From assembly GCA_029858565.1 (NCBI GenBank), contig JAOUEV010000005.1, forward strand, positions 1 through 64,000: DNA of 64,000 nt, given 5' to 3'. This document shows, piece after piece, positions 24,372 to 32,841 of this stretch (within the stretch, counting starts at the first letter, position 1; every line of letters begins with the position of its first letter). The stretch comes from Nitrospirota bacterium (lineage in GTDB: Bacteria > Nitrospirota > UBA9217). The notes beneath the pieces were generated by a model. It was not told the origin of the DNA and did no database searches. It worked only from the letters and a program-made list of their open reading frames with translations. A program made the position numbers and the translations under genes.

Positions 24372-27300
24372 TTACCCTTTTTCGGCGCCCGGCAATTCTC
24401 TCCTCTTCCACAAAAGATAGATCGCCGGGTAGACCGTGAGCTCCAGGATCTCCGAGGTGATGACCCCGCCGACCATGGGCGCGGCAATGCGTTTCATCAC
24501 GTCGGCGCCTGCTCCGTGGCTGAACATGATCGGCACCAGCCCGGCCAGGATCACGCCCACGGTCATGAGCTTCGGCCGGACCCGCTTGACCGCACCTTCC
24601 ATGATCGAGTCCTTCAGATCCTGGAGGGTGTTCATCCTGCCTTCTTTTTTCCATTTATCGTGAGCAATATCGAGATAGAGCAGCATCACCACGCCGGTCT
24701 CGGCATCAAGCCCTGCCAGCGCGATCAATCCCACCCATACCGCGATGCTCATATTGTATCCCAGGTACCAGAGGAACCAGAAGGAGCCCACGAGCGAGAA
24801 CGGCACCGCAAGCAGCACGATCATGGTCTTGACCCAGGACTTGGTGTTCAGGTAGAGCAGTACGAAAATGATCCCGAGCGTGAGCGGAATCACGACCTTC
24901 AAGCGCTCATGGGTCTTGACCAGGTACTCGTATTCCCCGCTCCATTGGAGCCGGTAGCCTGCCGGCAGCTTCACCGTCTGGCTGACCTTTTTCTGAAGCT
25001 CTTCCACATACCCGCCGACATCGCGGCCGCTGAAATCGATATACACATAGTTCGCGAGCAGGCCTTCCTCGCTCTTGATCTGCGTCGGACCCTGCACGAT
25101 CGCAACGTCGGCGAGCGATCCAAGTGGTACGTAGGACACGCTTCCCGATGGTGATGCGCCCATACCGCTTGCCGCGGCCTGCCGCTCGACCGGCACCAGG
25201 ATGCGGCGGATCAGATCGATGTCGCTGCGCATTTCCCGGGGATACCGAACGTTCACGGAGTAACGCTCCCGTCCTTCAACCGTGGTGGTAAGCGTCATGC
25301 CGCCCAGAGCGCCGGCGACCACGGACTGGACGTCATCCATGGAGAGGCCGTAACGGGCGATCTCCTCGCGCTTTGGCCGGATGTCGAGAAAGTACCCGGT
25401 CATCAGGCGCTCGGCATAGGCGCTGCGCGTGCCCCGCACGTTCTTTACCGCCGCTTCCACGTCGCGCGATACCGTATCGAGCACATCAAGTTTCGGCCCC
25501 AGCACCTTGACTCCCACGGGGGTGCGGATGCCCGTGGCAAGCATATCCTGCCGGGCCTTGATCGGCATGGTGAATGAGTTCGCGACCCCGGGGATCTGGA
25601 CCGCGTCATTCAGCTCGTTCTTGATCTTCTCAATGTCCATCCCCTTACGCCACTGGCTCTCGGGTTTCAGGTTCACCACGGTCTCGAACATCTCCACGGG
25701 AGCTGGATCGGTCGCGGTCTCCGCTCTGCCCGCTTTGCCGAACACCTGGGATACCTCGGGAACGGTCATGAGCATCTTGTCCTGTATCTGAAGCAGCCGC
25801 GAAGCCTCGGAGATCGAGAGCGCCGGAACGGTCACCGGCATGTAGAACAGCGTGCCTTCGTCCAGCGGCGGCATGAACTCCGTGCCGAGCTTTATGCCGG
25901 GTATGACGGTCACACCGAACATGGGCGGCACAAAGATAAGGATCGTGACGATCACGAGCGCCATGGCTGCCAGGATGACCGGCTTGCTGTACCGGAGCGA
26001 GAACGCCACGCGCGGCCGGTAGACCTTGTTGACGGCGCGGACAATGGGATTTTCATCCTCGGGTTTCACCTTCCCGCGCAGGAACAGGGTCATCAAGACC
26101 GGCGTGAGCGTGATGGCCAGGAAGGACGCAAAAAGCATCGCAAATGTCTTGGTAAAGGCCAGGGGTTTGAACAGCCTGCCTGCCTGCGCCTGGAGCGTGA
26201 AGACCGGCAGGAAGCCCACGGTGATCACGAGCAGGGAGAAGAAGAGCGACGGCCCCACCTCCTGCGCCGCCTCGATGATCACCTCGGTCCGCGACCCGGG
26301 CCTGCCCGCGTGCTCCCACTCCTCGAGCTTCTTGTGCGCATTCTCGACCATGATGATCGAAGCGTCCACCATGGCGCCGATGGCGATAGCGATGCCGCCG
26401 AGGCTCATGATGTTCGAGGTCACGCCGAGGTAGTACATGCAGATGAAGGAGATGATGATCGCGATGGGAAGCGTCAGGATGACGACCAGCGCGCTCGGCA
26501 GATGGAACAGGAACACGATACAGACCACGCTCACCGCAATAGCAAGCTTCACGATCTCCTCGGTCAGCGTGTGTATGGATCTCCGTATGAGGTCGCTCCG
26601 GTCGTAGGTGGTAACGATCTTGACGCCTTCGGGCAGCGACGGCTGAACATCCTTCGCGATCTTCTCCTTTACCCGGTCGATCACGTCCAGCACATTCTCG
26701 CCAAAGCGGACCACCACGATGCCGGCTGCCACTTCACCCTTTCCATCGAGGTCGGCGAGCCCCCGCCGGATCTCCGGGCCGACGGACACCTCCGCCACGT
26801 CGCGAAGGTAGATCGGCGTGCCGCCGGGGCCGGAGCCAACGGATATTTCCTGCAGGTCCTTGACGCTCGTTACGTATCCCCTGCCGCGCACCATGTATTC
26901 GGTGCCGGCCAGTTCCAGGACGCGGCCCTCCACATCGATATTGCTCTTCCGCACTGCTTCCATGACCTTCATGAGAGAGATGCCGTAGGACGCCAGGCTG
27001 TTCGGATTCACCGTGACCTGGTACTGCCGCACATACCCGCCGACGCTCGCGACCTGCGAAACGCCGGGCACGCTCTCGAGCGCGAGCTTGATGTTCCAGT
27101 CCTGGAGCGAACGGAGACGGGAAATATCCTGACCGCCGGTCTCATCCACCAGGGCGTAGGAGAAGCCCCAGCCCAGGCTCGTGGCATCGGGGCCGAGCAC
27201 CGGGCTCACGTCAACCGGGAGCTTGCCGCGCACCGACTGCAGGTATTCGAGAACGCGGCTCCGGGCCCAGTAGATGTCCGTGCCTTCCTCGAAGATCACA

Positions 27301-27581
27301 TAGATGAAGGAGCTGCCGAGGAACGAGAAGCCGCGCACTGCCTGCACTTTGGGCGCTGCCAGCAGGGTGGAGGTGATGGGATAGGTCACCTGGTCCTCGA
27401 CCAGGTTCGGGCTCCTGCCCACCCAGTCGGTATAGATGATCACCTGCGTGTCCGAAAGGTCCGGCAGCGCGTCCAGCGGCAGATGCTGGATCGTCCAGAG
27501 CCCCCAGAGAAGCAGGAAGCCCGTCACAAGGAAAACAAAGAACTTGTTCCGGCCGCTGTATGCAATGATCTTGGAAATCAT
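24372..27581 (-). CDS. Heavy-metal RND efflux pump, CusA/CzcA family
   Basis: 1069-residue inner-membrane proton antiporter. It follows the HME-RND layout: first TM (about 14-32), a large periplasmic loop, TM2-6 in the middle with the GAMVDASIIMVENAHKKLEEWE helix, a second periplasmic loop and the last six TM segments. The DALPDLSDTQVIIYTDWVGRSP stretch is the CusA/CzcA hallmark. It exports monovalent (Cu/Ag) or divalent (Zn/Co/Cd) ions; which one is not resolvable by eye. Overlaps cusB-like by four bases (ATGA). With the adaptor and TolC-like genes upstream it makes a tripartite pump. Confidence 0.93.
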   Translation of the reverse strand: MISKIIAYSGRNKFFVFLVTGFLLLWGLWTIQHLPLDALPDLSDTQVIIYTDWVGRSPNLVEDQVTYPITSTLLAAPKVQAVRGFSFLGSSFIYVIFEEGTDIYWARSRVLEYLQSVRGKLPVDVSPVLGPDATSLGWGFSYALVDETGGQDISRLRSLQDWNIKLALESVPGVSQVASVGGYVRQYQVTVNPNSLASYGISLMKVMEAVRKSNIDVEGRVLELAGTEYMVRGRGYVTSVKDLQEISVGSGPGGTPIYLRDVAEVSVGPEIRRGLADLDGKGEVAAGIVVVRFGENVLDVIDRVKEKIAKDVQPSLPEGVKIVTTYDRSDLIRRSIHTLTEEIVKLAIAVSVVCIVFLFHLPSALVVILTLPIAIIISFICMYYLGVTSNIMSLGGIAIAIGAMVDASIIMVENAHKKLEEWEHAGRPGSRTEVIIEAAQEVGPSLFFSLLVITVGFLPVFTLQAQAGRLFKPLAFTKTFAMLFASFLAITLTPVLMTLFLRGKVKPEDENPIVRAVNKVYRPRVAFSLRYSKPVILAAMALVIVTILIFVPPMFGVTVIPGIKLGTEFMPPLDEGTLFYMPVTVPALSISEASRLLQIQDKMLMTVPEVSQVFGKAGRAETATDPAPVEMFETVVNLKPESQWRKGMDIEKIKNELNDAVQIPGVANSFTMPIKARQDMLATGIRTPVGVKVLGPKLDVLDTVSRDVEAAVKNVRGTRSAYAERLMTGYFLDIRPKREEIARYGLSMDDVQSVVAGALGGMTLTTTVEGRERYSVNVRYPREMRSDIDLIRRILVPVERQAAASGMGASPSGSVSYVPLGSLADVAIVQGPTQIKSEEGLLANYVYIDFSGRDVGGYVEELQKKVSQTVKLPAGYRLQWSGEYEYLVKTHERLKVVIPLTLGIIFVLLYLNTKSWVKTMIVLLAVPFSLVGSFWFLWYLGYNMSIAVWVGLIALAGLDAETGVVMLLYLDIAHDKWKKEGRMNTLQDLKDSIMEGAVKRVRPKLMTVGVILAGLVPIMFSHGAGADVMKRIAAPMVGGVITSEILELTVYPAIYLLWKRRELPGAEKG

Positions 27582-28828
27582 CTCACACCTTTCAATTGCG
27601 CTTCCGAGTCGATCAGGAACGTGGCGGAACGCGCCACCTTCTCGCCTTTTTTCACGCCCGACAGGACCTCGCGGTAGCCTTCCGCCCGGACCCCGAGCTT
27701 CACTTCACGGGGTTCGAACATGCCTTCCCCTTTGTCCACATACACGATCTGCCGCGTTCCCGTGTCCAGGACCGCGTCGTCAGGGACCGCCAGTCGTGTG
27801 CCCATGCCGGCCTTGATCTCCACATTCGTGAACATCTGCGGCTTCAGCCTGCCGCCGGGATTCGGCACCGTGAGCCTCACTTTCACCGTGCGCGTATCTC
27901 CGGTTAGCGTGGGATTGACGAACTCCACGGGAGCGGAGAATTCCCTGCCCGGAAGCGAGCTCAGGGAGATCCGCGCGGTCTCGCCCGGGTTGATCAGGGG
28001 AAGCTCGTTCTCGTAGATGTCCGACGTGATCCAGACCGTGGAAAGGTCGGCGATATCAAATAGTTTTTCGCCCGGCATGACCCGCATGCCCTGGATCGCC
28101 ATCTTCTGGGTCACGGTTCCGTTCGACGGGCTCAGGATCGTTACCGTGCGTATGGTCTTGCCGGTCTCCTCGATCGTTTTGATCTGCTCGTCCGAAATAT
28201 CCCAAAGCCGCAGCCGCTGGCGCGCGGCGTCAATGATCGATCCGGCGTCCTGCGAGAGCATCTTGCCCACAGACCCGTCCTTGATCTCGCCTGCGTCCTT
28301 ACTCCATTTAAGGGTGTTCAGGAACTCCTGCTGCGTTGCCAGAAGCTCGGGACTGTAGATCTCCGCAAGGGGCTCCCCCTTCTTCACCTCTTTGCCCGTG
28401 TAATCGGCATAGAGCTTTTCGATCCAGCCCTCGAACTTGACGTTCACCGTGGCGAGCTTCCGTTCGTCATACTCCACACGGCCGACGGTCCTGATCGTCT
28501 TCCCGATCTTGCGGAAGGCGACGGCCTCGGTCCTGACGCCGATGAGCTGCTGTTTGTCGAGCGGGATCTCTACCGTGGGAGCCTCGGCAGGGGCTTCAGC
28601 CTCCTGCTTTACCTGGCTGGAAGCCTTGTCCACAACAGGAGCAACGTGTCCCTCATGCTGGGCATGGGCCACGGATATCTGCAGTACAAAAAGCGACAAT
28701 CCAAGAAACAACGCGGATTTTACCGCAGAGGTCGCAGAGGAGTTCTTCGAGACGTATCCGTGGTATTCCTCTGCGTCCTCTGCGGTAATAATCATTTTCC
28801 CGGCAGATGGCAAATTCTTACTGTTCAT
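27578..28828 (-). CDS. Efflux RND periplasmic adaptor, CusB family
   Basis: 416 residues. After an unusual head (see below) comes a signal segment SALFLGLSLFVLQISVAHA, a His-rich QHEGHVAP metal site, then the membrane-fusion core IGKTIRTVGRVEYDERKLATVNVKFEGWIEKL...ERRK..., a beta-barrel region and a membrane-proximal domain typical of CusB/CzcB. The start ATG (28828) overlaps the TolC-like stop by 11 bases. Residues about 11-36 are encoded by a palindromic repeat (28720-28788) inserted between the start and the signal peptide. That repeat kept the frame open. The unmodified relatives should start with the signal peptide directly. Confidence 0.88.
   Translation of the reverse strand: MNSKNLPSAGKMIITAEDAEEYHGYVSKNSSATSAVKSALFLGLSLFVLQISVAHAQHEGHVAPVVDKASSQVKQEAEAPAEAPTVEIPLDKQQLIGVRTEAVAFRKIGKTIRTVGRVEYDERKLATVNVKFEGWIEKLYADYTGKEVKKGEPLAEIYSPELLATQQEFLNTLKWSKDAGEIKDGSVGKMLSQDAGSIIDAARQRLRLWDISDEQIKTIEETGKTIRTVTILSPSNGTVTQKMAIQGMRVMPGEKLFDIADLSTVWITSDIYENELPLINPGETARISLSSLPGREFSAPVEFVNPTLTGDTRTVKVRLTVPNPGGRLKPQMFTNVEIKAGMGTRLAVPDDAVLDTGTRQIVYVDKGEGMFEPREVKLGVRAEGYREVLSGVKKGEKVARSATFLIDSEAQLKGVR
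28720..28788. repeat. Inverted CCGCAGAGG repeat inside CusB-like gene
   Basis: Arms TTACCGCAGAGGTCGCAGAG and CTCTGCGTCCTCTGCGGTAA, a nearly perfect inverted pair 69 bases long overall, lie wholly inside the 5' coding end of the CusB-like gene. In translation it gives MIITAEDAEEYHGYVSKNSS and a few more residues. Its low-complexity unit design is that of the other intergenic elements in this window. Confidence 0.8.
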
Positions 28829-30116
28829 TTGTCTTCCCCATCGCTTCCTCGCCGCCGGTCAAAGCCTCGATCCGGGCGATCGCCTTCTCTCGCTCAATGA
28901 ACTGGGTCCAGTACGAGGTCTCGTAATCCAGAAGCGCCTTCAACCGGCTGACCACGGTAATGCCCTCGACCCTCCCGGTCCGGTAACCGGACAGGGACAG
29001 GTCGAAATCCTGTTTCGTCTTCGGGATCAGTCCCTGGCGGTACAGCTCCATCAGCTGCTCCGACGACCGTATCATGGCGGCGTTGTCCCGGATGTTCGAT
29101 GCAAGCATGGACTTGATGCCGGCCAGATCATGGATCGCCGCGGATGACATGGCGTGGGCCTCGGCCAATGCCTGGCTCTGACGGGATTTGTAGTACAGCG
29201 GGATATTGAATGTCGCGGTAAGGCTCCACATATCCTCATATTCCCCGCTTCGCTTGGCAACCGTGCCGGTCAGGGTCACGTCAGGATAGAACTCCTTTTC
29301 CGCCATATGGACCCCTGCCTGGGACGCTTTGAACATCTTTTCCCGTGACTGCACCTCGGGCGAATTGGCGAGCGCCAGCTGGACCAGGTCATCGTCGGAG
29401 AATGAGAACACCGTGGATGCGGGCTCAACGGGCCTCCCGAGCTTTCTGTGCTCATCGCTGCCCACGACCGAGATCAGCATCGCTTCCAGGGACCGGCGCT
29501 TCTGGTTCAGCATCGCCTCCCGCTCGACCAGCATGTACTTTTCCGTCTGGGCCATCAGCACTTCCTGCTGCTGCCCCATGCCCGTTGCGTATCGCGCCAG
29601 CGCGGCCTCTTCGATCCTTGCGAACAAAGCGGTGCGTTCATGGATCAGGTCGAGGTCCTTATACACAAGGAACAGGTCATAGTACAGTTCCTTCACCCGT
29701 GCCGTGGTTCCGAGCTTCGCGGCACGTGACATGGCGCCTGCCGTGTCGGCATCCCGGGACGCCATTTCCTCCTTGAGCGAGCGCTTCCCGGGGAACGGGA
29801 ACATCTGCGATACTCCATACATCCACTGGGCGCCGGGCATCTTGCCGAAGGTGTAATTGCTCCAGCCCTCGTTCTGATACCCGATCATGACCATGGGGTC
29901 CGGCAGGCTTCCCGCCTGTTTTACCCTGGCAGAGGAAGCTTTCCATTTCGCATCGGTCACATACACGTCGTGGTTGTTCTTGAGAGCCTCGTCGATCAGC
30001 GGCCGCAGCTCCAGCGGCAGCTCCCCTTCGGTTGCCGCGGCCATTCCCCGCGCCGCGCCAAGAAGTGCGATCAAGATCAGGAAGAACAACAACGTTGTCA
30101 GTATGCTATTCCGCAT
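28818..30116 (-). CDS. TolC-family outer-membrane efflux protein (CusC-like)
   Basis: 432 residues with a signal segment (about 5-27, TLLFFLILIALLGAARGMA) and the OEP repeat fold: two homologous halves of coiled-coil helices (ALKNNHDVYVTDAKWKASSARVKQAGSLPDP and the second VQLALANSPEVQSREKMFKASQAGVHMAEKEFYPDVTL). It forms the trimeric exit duct for the RND pump. The start ATG lies inside the CGGAATGCGGAAT repeat at 30108-30138 and has no ribosome binding site, so the start is uncertain by a few residues. First of three genes with the adaptor and pump. Confidence 0.88.
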   Translation of the reverse strand: MRNSILTTLLFFLILIALLGAARGMAAATEGELPLELRPLIDEALKNNHDVYVTDAKWKASSARVKQAGSLPDPMVMIGYQNEGWSNYTFGKMPGAQWMYGVSQMFPFPGKRSLKEEMASRDADTAGAMSRAAKLGTTARVKELYYDLFLVYKDLDLIHERTALFARIEEAALARYATGMGQQQEVLMAQTEKYMLVEREAMLNQKRRSLEAMLISVVGSDEHRKLGRPVEPASTVFSFSDDDLVQLALANSPEVQSREKMFKASQAGVHMAEKEFYPDVTLTGTVAKRSGEYEDMWSLTATFNIPLYYKSRQSQALAEAHAMSSAAIHDLAGIKSMLASNIRDNAAMIRSSEQLMELYRQGLIPKTKQDFDLSLSGYRTGRVEGITVVSRLKALLDYETSYWTQFIEREKAIARIEALTGGEEAMGKTNEQ

Positions 30117-30138
30117 TCCGAATTCCGCATTCCGAATT
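30108..30138. repeat. CGGAATGCGGAATT unit supplying TolC-like start codon
   Basis: Two tandem copies of the 14-base unit (ATTCCGCATTCCGA on +) directly cover the start codon of the TolC-like gene. Same family as the tRNA-spacer repeat at 384-478. Confidence 0.7.
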
Positions 30139-30142
30139 TGAA

Positions 30143-30532
30143 CTATTTCGCGTCAACCGTGAACTTCAGGCTTCCGCTCTTCCCGCCTGCGCTGATCTTT
30201 ACCGCGATGTTCCAGGGACCTGCCATGGACAGGTTCATCGTTGCCTTGTACACATCGCCCTTTTCCACGGCTTCGGCCTTGTAGTTCATCGGCGGCATTC
30301 CGGGCATCGCGGGCATGGAGTAGTCAACGATCACCTTTGCACCGGCTACCGCCTTGCCGCTTGCGTCCTTCACTGAAACGGTCACGCCGTTGTCCCCGGT
30401 CACCGGCGGATTCTTGTCGATCGTCACGACAACATTGAACTCTCCAGCCTTCTTGGAAACCTCATAATCCTTTGCAATCGCAACACCGGCGCTCAACAGT
30501 ACTACCAGTCCTATCATCAATAGCTTTTTCAT
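30143..30532 (-). CDS. Exported FixH/YtkA-like protein
   Basis: 129 residues from ATG 30532 (AGGAGG upstream; the frame from 30577 lacks one). A signal peptide (1-20, MKKLLMIGLVVLLSAGVAIA) is followed by one beta-sandwich domain with KAGEFNVVVTIDKNPPVTGDNGVTVSVKDASGKAVAGAKVIVDY, then MPAMPGMPPMNYKAEAVEKGDVYKATMNLSMAGPWNIAVKI. The Met-rich PAMPGMPPM loop could bind Cu+, fitting the pump operon. FixH/YtkA domains are known near copper and cytochrome genes. Metal handling here is inferred. Confidence 0.8.
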   Translation of the reverse strand: MKKLLMIGLVVLLSAGVAIAKDYEVSKKAGEFNVVVTIDKNPPVTGDNGVTVSVKDASGKAVAGAKVIVDYSMPAMPGMPPMNYKAEAVEKGDVYKATMNLSMAGPWNIAVKISAGGKSGSLKFTVDAK

Positions 30533-30753
30533 CTTCGTACTCCTCCTGAAATACAATATTGATATTTTACTCCGCAACGTATTCTTCTAGTATATAGCAA
30601 GAGCTCCGCCAAAAAGAACATCTGACACAAATAACGTCTTTTCAACAAGTTACAGCTGTGCTCTCGGATTATTTGCAGCACGATTGAAGGGCATGATGAA
30701 TGAAGTGTAGGATATGCTACAAGGTGACCCATGGCGGATAACCTGTTGTTACG

Positions 30754-30786
30754 AAAAAAAAGCGGGACAGATTTCTCTGTCCCGCT
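30754..30786 (-). terminator. Intrinsic terminator
   Basis: On the - strand AGCGGGACAGA-GAAA-TCTGTCCCGCT is followed by TTTTTTT. It lies beyond the 30814-31179 gene and ends its transcript upstream of the efflux operon. Confidence 0.9.
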
Positions 30787-30813
30787 CCTGCCTAATTCGA
30801 GATTATTGCCAGA

Positions 30814-31179
30814 TCAGCTTTTCGCACCCTTGCCGGTCTTCCTTGCCCGTACGGCCTTATTTCTCTTCTTTCCTGCAAGGTAAGCCTCAACAGGACGCCA
30901 CCCGAAGGACATGCTACCCGCAGCCGCGTTCGCGAGTCCTTCAACGAGTTTCTTGCCTGCCATGTTCAGTGCCATCGCGATTCCTATGAAGGGCAGGAAA
31001 ACCGCGAAGATCAGACCAAGGACCGGTCCTGCCGCGAGTACCGCGATTCCGGACGCCTTGATATACCTGGTCTGCCCGTTTCCCGGAAGCACGCCTTCCT
31101 GATCCATATTCACCCGCTCGCCGTTCTCAAGATTCCAGTAGGTCCCTGCCGCCGCTGTATGTCCGCCTTTGCTCAACAT
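30814..31179 (-). CDS. Small membrane protein with basic tail
   Basis: 121 residues from ATG 31179 (AAGGAGGG upstream). An N-terminal soluble part (HTAAAGTYWNLENGERVNMDQEG) precedes two hydrophobic stretches (about 44-60 and 62-75, ASGIAVLAAGPVLGLIFAVFLPFIGIAMAL). The C-terminus is rich in Lys/Arg. It may be a small inner-membrane protein. No family is recognised. Confidence 0.6.
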   Translation of the reverse strand: MLSKGGHTAAAGTYWNLENGERVNMDQEGVLPGNGQTRYIKASGIAVLAAGPVLGLIFAVFLPFIGIAMALNMAGKKLVEGLANAAAGSMSFGWRPVEAYLAGKKRNKAVRARKTGKGAKS

Positions 31180-31354
31180 GATCGATCCCTCCTTGTGGGC
31201 TGGTCTGTTCTTTCTTTCTGGCTTAACCATACCGCGGTACAGGGAAAAAGGAAATCAGCATTCATTCCTAGGCGCGCAGGTATATGTTCCTAGGAAGATG
31301 TTCGTAGAGAGAAGACCGGGATAAAGTATCAGGGGACGGGGAACCGCAGGATCA

Positions 31355-31654
31355 TCACTGCAGATGAGTACCGCACTTTTTACAGCGGCGGCGATAGATA
31401 TCGCTGGACAGGAACGCCGCGCATGACGGACACCGCCAGTTCCAGTTGGTGAAACCGAGAAATACCGCGATGGTAATGGCCTGGGCCGCGAACAGCGATG
31501 ATCGGGAGTAGGTGCCGAAGAGGTCGGGACGCTTGTGGATCACCGCTGCCAGCAATACCAGGAAGATCGCCGCGGTTATGGCGAGGATCTGGCGGGTCTG
31601 GCGCACCCGGTATTGGTTCATGATGCGTTCTTTTTCACTGTTCCGGTCGTTCAT
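31355..31654 (-). CDS. Membrane protein with C-terminal zinc ribbon
   Basis: 99 residues from ATG 31654 (AGAGGTGG upstream; an in-frame ATG at 31723 is an alternative start). Two hydrophobic segments (about 22-40 and 53-70) lead to a CPSC...CKKC zinc ribbon in the last 30 residues, WNWRCPSCAAFLSSDIYRRRCKKCG. It overlaps the 3' end of the broken SDR gene by 20 bases, so it is probably translated by coupling from it. Function unknown. Confidence 0.6.
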   Translation of the reverse strand: MNDRNSEKERIMNQYRVRQTRQILAITAAIFLVLLAAVIHKRPDLFGTYSRSSLFAAQAITIAVFLGFTNWNWRCPSCAAFLSSDIYRRRCKKCGTHLQ

Positions 31655-31928
31655 TGCCTGCCACCTCTCCGGCGACAATATACCGTCCTGGAAAAGACTT
31701 TTCAAGAGCGATGCGTTCCACATCGTCCACCACGCTCTGCAACTGGCTGCTGTCGCTCAGGTCCGCGACCAGCACGCGATGGCCGTCCCCAAGTTCCCGC
31801 ACCAGGGCTTCCAGCCGGTCACGAGACCGTGCTGTGCAGGTTACTTTGTATCCTTCCCGCGCAAGCTCACGGGCAAAGACCCTTCCGATGCCGCTGCTCG
31901 CGCCGGTTACCAATGCGGTTCCGGCCAT
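31635..31928 (-). pseudogene. Truncated short-chain dehydrogenase
   Basis: 97 residues that begin as a clean SDR: TALVTGASSGIGRVFARELAREGYKVTCTARSRDRLEALVRELG with the NAD(P)-binding GxxxGxG, then VLVADLSDSSQLQSVVDDVE. The frame then turns into unrelated sequence (SFPGRYIVAGEVAGNERPEQ) and stops. The NNAG motif, the YxxxK active site and the other 150 or so residues of the fold are missing. The 3' part shares DNA with the downstream zinc-ribbon membrane gene, as if that gene's arrival or a deletion cut the SDR. Confidence 0.75.
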
Positions 31929-31953
31929 GCAAATCTCCCTGTCCGCTTCCCTG

Positions 31954-32718
31954 TTACGCCATGCCGGGCGCCAGCCCGTGGGTCACCTCGGTATGAATAA
32001 AGGCCCGGATGATCTCACGGCCCCTCGGCGAAATCGAAGTGAACTGCAAACCCATTCCTGAAAGGCCGGAATTTCCAGCTCCCGCCGGACTAAGGTAGAC
32101 CACCCTCGCTTCAGCGGTTATCGTCTCGCCATGGAGGGTCAGATCGATACGGACCAGCGTCTGCACGGTAAAGGTCGTCCGGCTGCGAAGATACACGCCA
32201 TTGACCGACAGGTTCGTCACGGCCTCGCCCGCGCCGGCATCAAGCGCTCGGCCGTTCAGCATTGCGGGAAGACTGGTCGGAATGCGAAAGTCGGCGCGGC
32301 GTGAACGGGGGTTTATGATACGGTTGATCGCCTGGTACAGATCATTCGCCTGAACAGGGATCGGAAGCGCCCCGGCTGCGCCAGCATCGCCGCATCGTTT
32401 GCTGAAATCCCGGTCGTGTTCCCGGGTCATGATGAGAACCGGGACTGCAGCGGTCCGGACTTCGTCCCGCAGGCGGTGCATCAGAGCGAGACCGGTCATC
32501 CCCCTGAGGTCCATGGCGGCGATGACGAGGGACGGCGGAGAATAATGCGCCATTTCAAGGGCCTTATCCGCCGCGTTCGCCGTGCACACGAGATACCCGA
32601 GCCGCTGGAGGATCATGGCCATGATGACCAGGCTCTGAGCATCGCTGTCCACGACAAGCACAAAGCCGCTGCCGCGCCCCTCTGCTGGCGGTTTGTTCTT
32701 CCCTCCGGGTTCACCCAT
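31954..32718 (-). CDS. Response-regulator receiver domain plus PilZ
   Basis: 254 residues. Residues 18-135 form a receiver: FVLVVDSDAQS supplies the acidic pocket, MDLRGMTG holds the phosphoacceptor Asp, VLIMTRE the switch Thr. The conserved Lys of the KP motif is replaced (ALPIPVQ), so phospho-signalling may be altered. Residues 145-250 form a PilZ c-di-GMP-binding domain with RRADFRIP (RxxxR) and NLSVNGVYL (D/NxSxxG). The protein probably links a phosphorylation-like input to c-di-GMP. Its cognate kinase is not in the window. It starts the run leading to the SDR fragment. Confidence 0.88.
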   Translation of the reverse strand: MGEPGGKNKPPAEGRGSGFVLVVDSDAQSLVIMAMILQRLGYLVCTANAADKALEMAHYSPPSLVIAAMDLRGMTGLALMHRLRDEVRTAAVPVLIMTREHDRDFSKRCGDAGAAGALPIPVQANDLYQAINRIINPRSRRADFRIPTSLPAMLNGRALDAGAGEAVTNLSVNGVYLRSRTTFTVQTLVRIDLTLHGETITAEARVVYLSPAGAGNSGLSGMGLQFTSISPRGREIIRAFIHTEVTHGLAPGMA

Positions 32719-32841
32719 GATATATTCCTCCTGCTGATGAGGAAAGTACTCTACCTGAGGAAAAAGGGCAAGCGAAAAGAGTGGAGAAGGAGGGGAGAAT
32801 GGATCAACAGGCTGGATACGTGCGGACCTTCGCGGCCGCGG

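Noticed and set aside
26310..27677. 455-residue + strand frame antisense to the efflux genes
   Set aside because: Shadow frame of cusA/cusB; no start signal and no recognisable domain.
31635..31928. Second selenocysteine candidate at the SDR TGA
   Set aside because: The sequence after the TGA has no SDR character, no Cys is expected there in the family and no SECIS-like hairpin was seen. A broken gene fits better.
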